Assembly: GCA_028825475.1 (NCBI GenBank)
Contig: JAPKAB010000003.1
Span: 1 to 64,000 of the forward strand
Length of the DNA: 64,000 nt
Origin: Ascidiaceihabitans sp.
GTDB lineage: Bacteria > Pseudomonadota > Alphaproteobacteria > Rhodobacterales > Rhodobacteraceae
Direction: 5' to 3'
Part shown: in pieces, positions 60,511 through 64,000 of the stretch
Layout of the letters: the number at the start of each line of letters is the position of its first letter
Position numbering within the stretch: position 1 is the stretch's first letter
Notes under the pieces: model-generated
Database searches by the model: none
Seen by the model: the letters and a program-made list of their open reading frames with translations, nothing else
What the model was told of the DNA's origin: nothing
Program-made: the position numbers and the translations under genes

Positions 60511-60999
60511 ATGTCTGACGAAATCAACACACTCGAAGACTTGCAAGCTGTTGTCGGCGAAGCCACAGCACCTGCAATCGAATTGACTCCACGTGAGCCA
60601 GTAATCGACTCATTGGGCCGTTCATACGCAACAGGCAAACGTAAAGATGCGGTTGCACGCGTTTGGATCAAGCCTGGTACAGGTAAAGTTACCGTAAACG
60701 GCAAGCCGCAAAACGAATACTTTGCGCGCCCTGTTTTGCAAATGATCCTAGCACAGCCTTTCACCATTGCTGGTGTTGAAGGCGAATTTGACGTGGTTGC
60801 CACTGTCAAAGGTGGCGGTCTTTCTGGTCAAGCTGGTGCGGTTAAGCACGGTGTTTCCAAAGCATTGCAACTTTTCAACCCATCCCTTCGCGGTGCGTTG
60901 AAAGCTGCTGGCTTCTTGACACGCGACAGCCGCGTTGTTGAGCGTAAGAAATACGGTAAAGCAAAAGCGCGTAAGAGCTTCCAGTTCTCTAAGCGTTAA
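60511..60999 (+). CDS. rpsI: Ribosomal protein S9
   Basis: A 162-residue small-subunit protein with a family core from [16 protein letters not shown] to the C-terminal [14 protein letters not shown], whose tail contacts P-site tRNA. The acidic N-terminal 30 residues ([10 protein letters not shown]...) are typical of alphaproteobacteria. ATG 60511 is nine bases from GGAG (60498-60501); ATG 60505, overlapping the rplM stop, is only three bases away. Confidence 0.95.
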   Translation: MSDEINTLEDLQAVVGEATAPAIELTPREPVIDSLGRSYATGKRKDAVARVWIKPGTGKVTVNGKPQNEYFARPVLQMILAQPFTIAGVEGEFDVVATVKGGGLSGQAGAVKHGVSKALQLFNPSLRGALKAAGFLTRDSRVVERKKYGKAKARKSFQFSKR

Positions 61000-61022
61000 T
61001 CTTTACTTACGATTTTGGAATG

Positions 61023-61050
61023 GGGCGTGCCGATTGGCGCGCCCTTTTTT
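61023..61050 (+). terminator. Rho-independent terminator of rplM-rpsI
   Basis: GGGCGTGCC (61023-61031) pairs with GGCGCGCCC (61036-61044), one G-T pair, loop GATT, followed by six T (61045-61050). A textbook intrinsic terminator 24 bases after rpsI. Confidence 0.9.
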
Positions 61051-61123
61051 GTTTGCTTAGGGCATGCCGCTGGTGATTGCCCTTAGGTGTGCCTAGATTG
61101 AGTATAACAATAGGAACTTGCTT

Positions 61124-62110
61124 ATGAAATTCTCAGTCCTTGATCTTGCCCCTGTTCCCGAAGGTTCAGACGCGGCCCAAGCGATGTTGAATATGGTTGA
61201 TCTTGCTCAAAGGGCTGAGAACCTAGGCTATCACCGCTACTGGATGGCCGAACACCACAACATGGCAGGTATTGCGAGTGCCGCGACCTCGGTGTTGATT
61301 GGTCATGTCGCCAGCCAAACCAATACCATTCGTGTGGGCGCGGGCGGTATCATGCTGCCAAATCATGCGCCTTTGTTAATTGCCGAGCAATTCGGAACAC
61401 TTGCCACGCTTCACGGTGACCGTATCGACCTGGGGCTTGGCCGTGCGCCTGGCGGTGACCAAGCCGTCTACCACGCATTGCGCCGCACTGGCAGCGATGA
61501 CTTCCCTGCTGATGTGCATGAATTGATGACCCTATTGGGTGATCCCCAACCACAGGCCGCTGTTCGTGCATTGCCAGGTGAGGGAACGCATGTGCCAATA
61601 TGGATTTTGGGGTCGTCACTGTACGGTGCACAATTAGCTGCACATTTTGGCCTGCGTTACGCCTTCGCCTCACATTTCGCGCCTGCGGCGTTGGAAGAGG
61701 CGGCATACATTTATCGCCGTGACTTCAAGGCATCCGCTACGTTGGCCGAGCCATATTTTATGTTGGCAGCCAATGTCTTTGCTGCGGAAAGTGATGAAGA
61801 GGGGGCTTACTTACGGACCTCAATGCAACAAGCCTTTGCGCGTATGCAAACGGGTACCCGAGGCAAGCTGCCACGACCTGTGAAAGACATTGATGCTGCG
61901 ATTGGTGAGAGAATGCGGCGCAGCGTCGAACCAATGCTACGGGTTTCAACAACCGGTTCGCCAGAGACGGTGCGCAAACACTTGGAAAGTTTGATTGAAA
62001 TTTACGAACCCGACGAAATGATCCTGACAGGTCAAATTCATGATCATGCTGCGCGGGTTAAATCGTTTGAGATTGCAGCGGGTGCAATGGATCAGATACT
62101 GGCCGCTTAA
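61124..62110 (+). CDS. LLM-class flavin-dependent oxidoreductase
   Basis: A 328-residue protein of the luciferase-like monooxygenase superfamily, the short YhbW-type group. [12 protein letters not shown] at the start, [30 protein letters not shown] and [11 protein letters not shown] are typical. ATG 61124 is seven bases after TAGGAA; the in-frame TTG at 61118 is not preferred. Uses FMN or F420-like cofactor; the substrate is unknown. Convergent with the TetR gene, with the two stop codons overlapping by four bases. Confidence 0.85.
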   Translation: MKFSVLDLAPVPEGSDAAQAMLNMVDLAQRAENLGYHRYWMAEHHNMAGIASAATSVLIGHVASQTNTIRVGAGGIMLPNHAPLLIAEQFGTLATLHGDRIDLGLGRAPGGDQAVYHALRRTGSDDFPADVHELMTLLGDPQPQAAVRALPGEGTHVPIWILGSSLYGAQLAAHFGLRYAFASHFAPAALEEAAYIYRRDFKASATLAEPYFMLAANVFAAESDEEGAYLRTSMQQAFARMQTGTRGKLPRPVKDIDAAIGERMRRSVEPMLRVSTTGSPETVRKHLESLIEIYEPDEMILTGQIHDHAARVKSFEIAAGAMDQILAA

Positions 62111-62724
62111 TCGTCCGCGTCAATCAACCCTAATCCGCGCAGATAAATTCCAATCCCAGTTTCTAGCAAGTCTTCTGGTGGAAACGGGGATGCGCGTCCT
62201 GGCGAATTACGGGCAAACAGTTCAACAACGCCGTGGCTCATGGCCCAAATATGTGCGCTGAACATGGATGCGGGGGGGCGTTTTTCGACAGGAATATGCT
62301 CGCTAAGATCTGCGGCGGCTTTTTCCAAAACGTCATTGGCACGCTTTGAGGCTGCAGCCAATTCAGGTGTTCGGTTGACCGAAATGCTACTTTCAAACAT
62401 TGCGATGTAGTGCCCGGGGTATTTCTGCGCGAATGCCAAATAGGCACGCCCAGTTGCCCCAAACGCAGCCATGGCTGAGGGTTGGCCTGATTGATAGGCA
62501 AACTCTATCAGGTCAGCAAACATGTCATATCCTTGACGCGCGGCTTCGGCGATCAGGTCTTCGCGTCCGTCAAAATGTCGGTAGACCGCAGCAGGGGTGA
62601 CGCCCGCCGTTTTAGACGCTTCGGACAGCGTGAAACCTGTTGGGCCTTTGGTCTCGATCAGGGTCAACGCCGCATCGATTAAGGCCTGTTTTAGGTTGCC
62701 GTGATGATAGCCGCGTTTAGACAT
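62107..62724 (-). CDS. TetR-family transcriptional regulator
   Basis: A 205-residue repressor with an N-terminal helix-turn-helix (about residues 8-55): [17 protein letters not shown] and [21 protein letters not shown] (read in parts). The C-terminal TetR_C domain with WxxxHG-like AMSHGVVEL follows. ATG 62724 begins the conserved part; an upstream in-frame ATG at 62826 lies inside ppk2. Starts within the last eight bases of ppk2, so both are in one operon. The ligand is unknown. Confidence 0.85.
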   Translation of the reverse strand: MSKRGYHHGNLKQALIDAALTLIETKGPTGFTLSEASKTAGVTPAAVYRHFDGREDLIAEAARQGYDMFADLIEFAYQSGQPSAMAAFGATGRAYLAFAQKYPGHYIAMFESSISVNRTPELAAASKRANDVLEKAAADLSEHIPVEKRPPASMFSAHIWAMSHGVVELFARNSPGRASPFPPEDLLETGIGIYLRGLGLIDADD

Positions 62725-63586
62725 TCCAGATGTCCGGTCCACCACAGATGGCTGTATCAATGTCGCCAATCGCCCTGGCGTTTTTGTTTGTGTAATCCAG
62801 AGCGTGCAATACTGTACGAATTGCATTCAGGCGCGCGCGGCGTTTGTCGTCAGAGCGAATGATCGTCCAAGGGGCGACATCGCTGTGAGATCGCTCAAGC
62901 GTTTCTGCGATTGCGGCAGAATACTCATCCCACTTTTTCAAGCCTTCGACGTCGATCCAGCTTAGTTTCCATTGCTTCAGCGGATCACTTTCGCGGCCCA
63001 AGAAACGGCGCAGCTGCTCTTCACGCCCAACGTTCAGCCAGAATTTGAACAGATGTACACCGTCACTGGTGATCATCTTTTCAACGTCTTTGACTTGGTT
63101 GAAAAACACTTCGCGCTGTTCTGATTTGCAAAAGCCAAACACATGTTCCACGACACCACGGTTATACCAGCTACGGTCAAAAAAAGTCATGCCACCCGCG
63201 GTTGGTAGGTGTTTGATATAACGTTTGAAATACCACTCACCCATTTCTTTTTCATTTGGTTTAGACAGGGCAACAACACGTGCGCCGCGTGGGTTCAAGT
63301 TCTCGCGAAACCGTTTGATTGTCCCACCTTTGCCTGCTGCATCACGACCTTCAAAAACAATAGCAACACGTGAACCGCTTTCTTTGGTCCAAGCCTGCAT
63401 TTTGACCAGTTCGATTTGTAACTTCGCCAACTGCCCTTCATAGACCTTACGTGCCAACCGTTCTTGATGTGGATAGCTGTTGCTGATGATGTCGCTTTTG
63501 TCAGAGCGCTTAATCGCGTTACGCACACTATCTGGTGCCAGGTCATTGAAAAACGCACTGATACCGCCGTCAAAAGGTAGGGTCAT
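62717..63586 (-). CDS. ppk2: Polyphosphate kinase 2
   Basis: A 289-residue class I PPK2 that moves phosphate between polyphosphate and nucleotides, mainly making GTP or ATP from diphosphates. Walker [19 protein letters not shown], Walker [19 protein letters not shown] and the lid region [17 protein letters not shown] are intact. Length is typical. Overlaps the TetR gene by eight bases at its 3' end. Confidence 0.93.
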   Translation of the reverse strand: MTLPFDGGISAFFNDLAPDSVRNAIKRSDKSDIISNSYPHQERLARKVYEGQLAKLQIELVKMQAWTKESGSRVAIVFEGRDAAGKGGTIKRFRENLNPRGARVVALSKPNEKEMGEWYFKRYIKHLPTAGGMTFFDRSWYNRGVVEHVFGFCKSEQREVFFNQVKDVEKMITSDGVHLFKFWLNVGREEQLRRFLGRESDPLKQWKLSWIDVEGLKKWDEYSAAIAETLERSHSDVAPWTIIRSDDKRRARLNAIRTVLHALDYTNKNARAIGDIDTAICGGPDIWNV

Positions 63587-63640
63587 TGTCCGGATCCTTA
63601 ATGTAACTGTTCTTTACATCTATATGGGGCAGTGGGCAAC

Positions 63641-64000
63641 TTAACGCAAACCCGCACGGGACGCCGCGCGATGAATTGCTGCAATTACGGCATCATGTGA
63701 GAGATGCTGCGGCATATGGCCAATCCCCTCAAGCGTGACCAGATTTGCACCTTCCACGTCTTCAACTAAGCGCTTTGAGTGAACATGAAGTGGCACAATG
63801 GTATCCGTATCACCGTGAACGATCTCAAGTGGCAGGGTGAGAGCGGCGTATTGATCCGATATCGCGCGCAGATCTTCCTTTAGGGTTTTACGTTGACGCG
63901 CATTTGCCATCAACGAAGAGGGGCGCAAGATCAGCGGGATACCGATGTGGTCAGCATATCCTGAAACGGGTTCTTGGGGTTGGAACGTCTCATTCAAGCT
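63641..64000 (-). CDS. Alpha/beta hydrolase, C-terminal part (cut by window end)
   Basis: The frame runs into the window edge at 64000, so the N-terminal part is missing. About 119 residues are seen. The catalytic Asp region HGDTDTIVPL and the catalytic His in GIGHMPQH identify an alpha/beta hydrolase fold; the nucleophile elbow would lie beyond the edge. The substrate cannot be inferred. Same strand as ppk2, 54 bases upstream. Confidence 0.82.
   Translation of the reverse strand, partial: SLNETFQPQEPVSGYADHIGIPLILRPSSLMANARQRKTLKEDLRAISDQYAALTLPLEIVHGDTDTIVPLHVHSKRLVEDVEGANLVTLEGIGHMPQHLSHDAVIAAIHRAASRAGLR

Overview
The window is a stretch of chromosome from an alphaproteobacterium, most probably a marine member of the Rhodobacterales (Roseobacter group). 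Three things point there: the sciP-ctrA pair with a CtrA box, a giant RTX protein ending in a Hint_2-type domain, and an SOS box of the form GTTC-N7-GTTC. All assignments come from reading the translated sequence; no database search was possible.

Layout. 1-43: 3' end of a class II tRNA, probably Leu. 44-873: non-coding, AT-rich, with a direct repeat and a terminator-like hairpin beside the Shine-Dalgarno (SD) site of the next gene. 874-9249: a 2791-residue RTX/tandem-95/Hint protein built from repeated cassettes. 9365-15364: a MobA-like nucleotidyltransferase and two divergent dimethylglycine-dehydrogenase-like flavoenzymes that share a palindromic operator and flank a small Cys-rich exported protein. 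15456-21297: methyltransferase, small basic protein, CorC/CNNM transporter, phosphoesterase-like protein, xerD and two exported or membrane proteins. 21379-25026: aroK-aroB, ssb, a lytic transglycosylase and a membrane protein. 25028-29788: a peptide-type ABC transporter operon without a substrate-binding gene, followed on the same strand by an AraC regulator (30053-30835) and miaA (30918-31802).

31934-44708 is the envelope/isoprenoid/lipid A cluster: pyrH, frr, uppS, cdsA, dxr, rseP, bamA, ompH, fabZ, lpxA, lpxI, lpxB. It is interrupted between rseP and bamA by a frameshifted cysteine-hydrolase gene and a 41-residue membrane protein. 44749-51689: mnmA, sciP, ctrA, ligA, recG and a 42-residue membrane protein behind an SOS box. 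51866-54998: NifU/SufU-like scaffold, hisI, gluQ, trmFO. 55301-64000: enoyl-CoA-hydratase-like protein, PaaI thioesterase, DUF1127 protein, MocR regulator, zinc-ribbon protein, rplM-rpsI, LLM oxidoreductase, TetR, ppk2 and the C-terminal part of an alpha/beta hydrolase.

Most of the window is housekeeping. The parts that depart from it are the modular RTX gene and its leader, the paired operators at 12.4-12.9 kb, the SOS-box small membrane gene next to recG, the CTGYRCAG motif pairs at 16.4 kb, the broken hydrolase at 37.5 kb, the folded element at 55.1 kb and the ATTGT/ACAAT sites between the DUF1127 and MocR genes.
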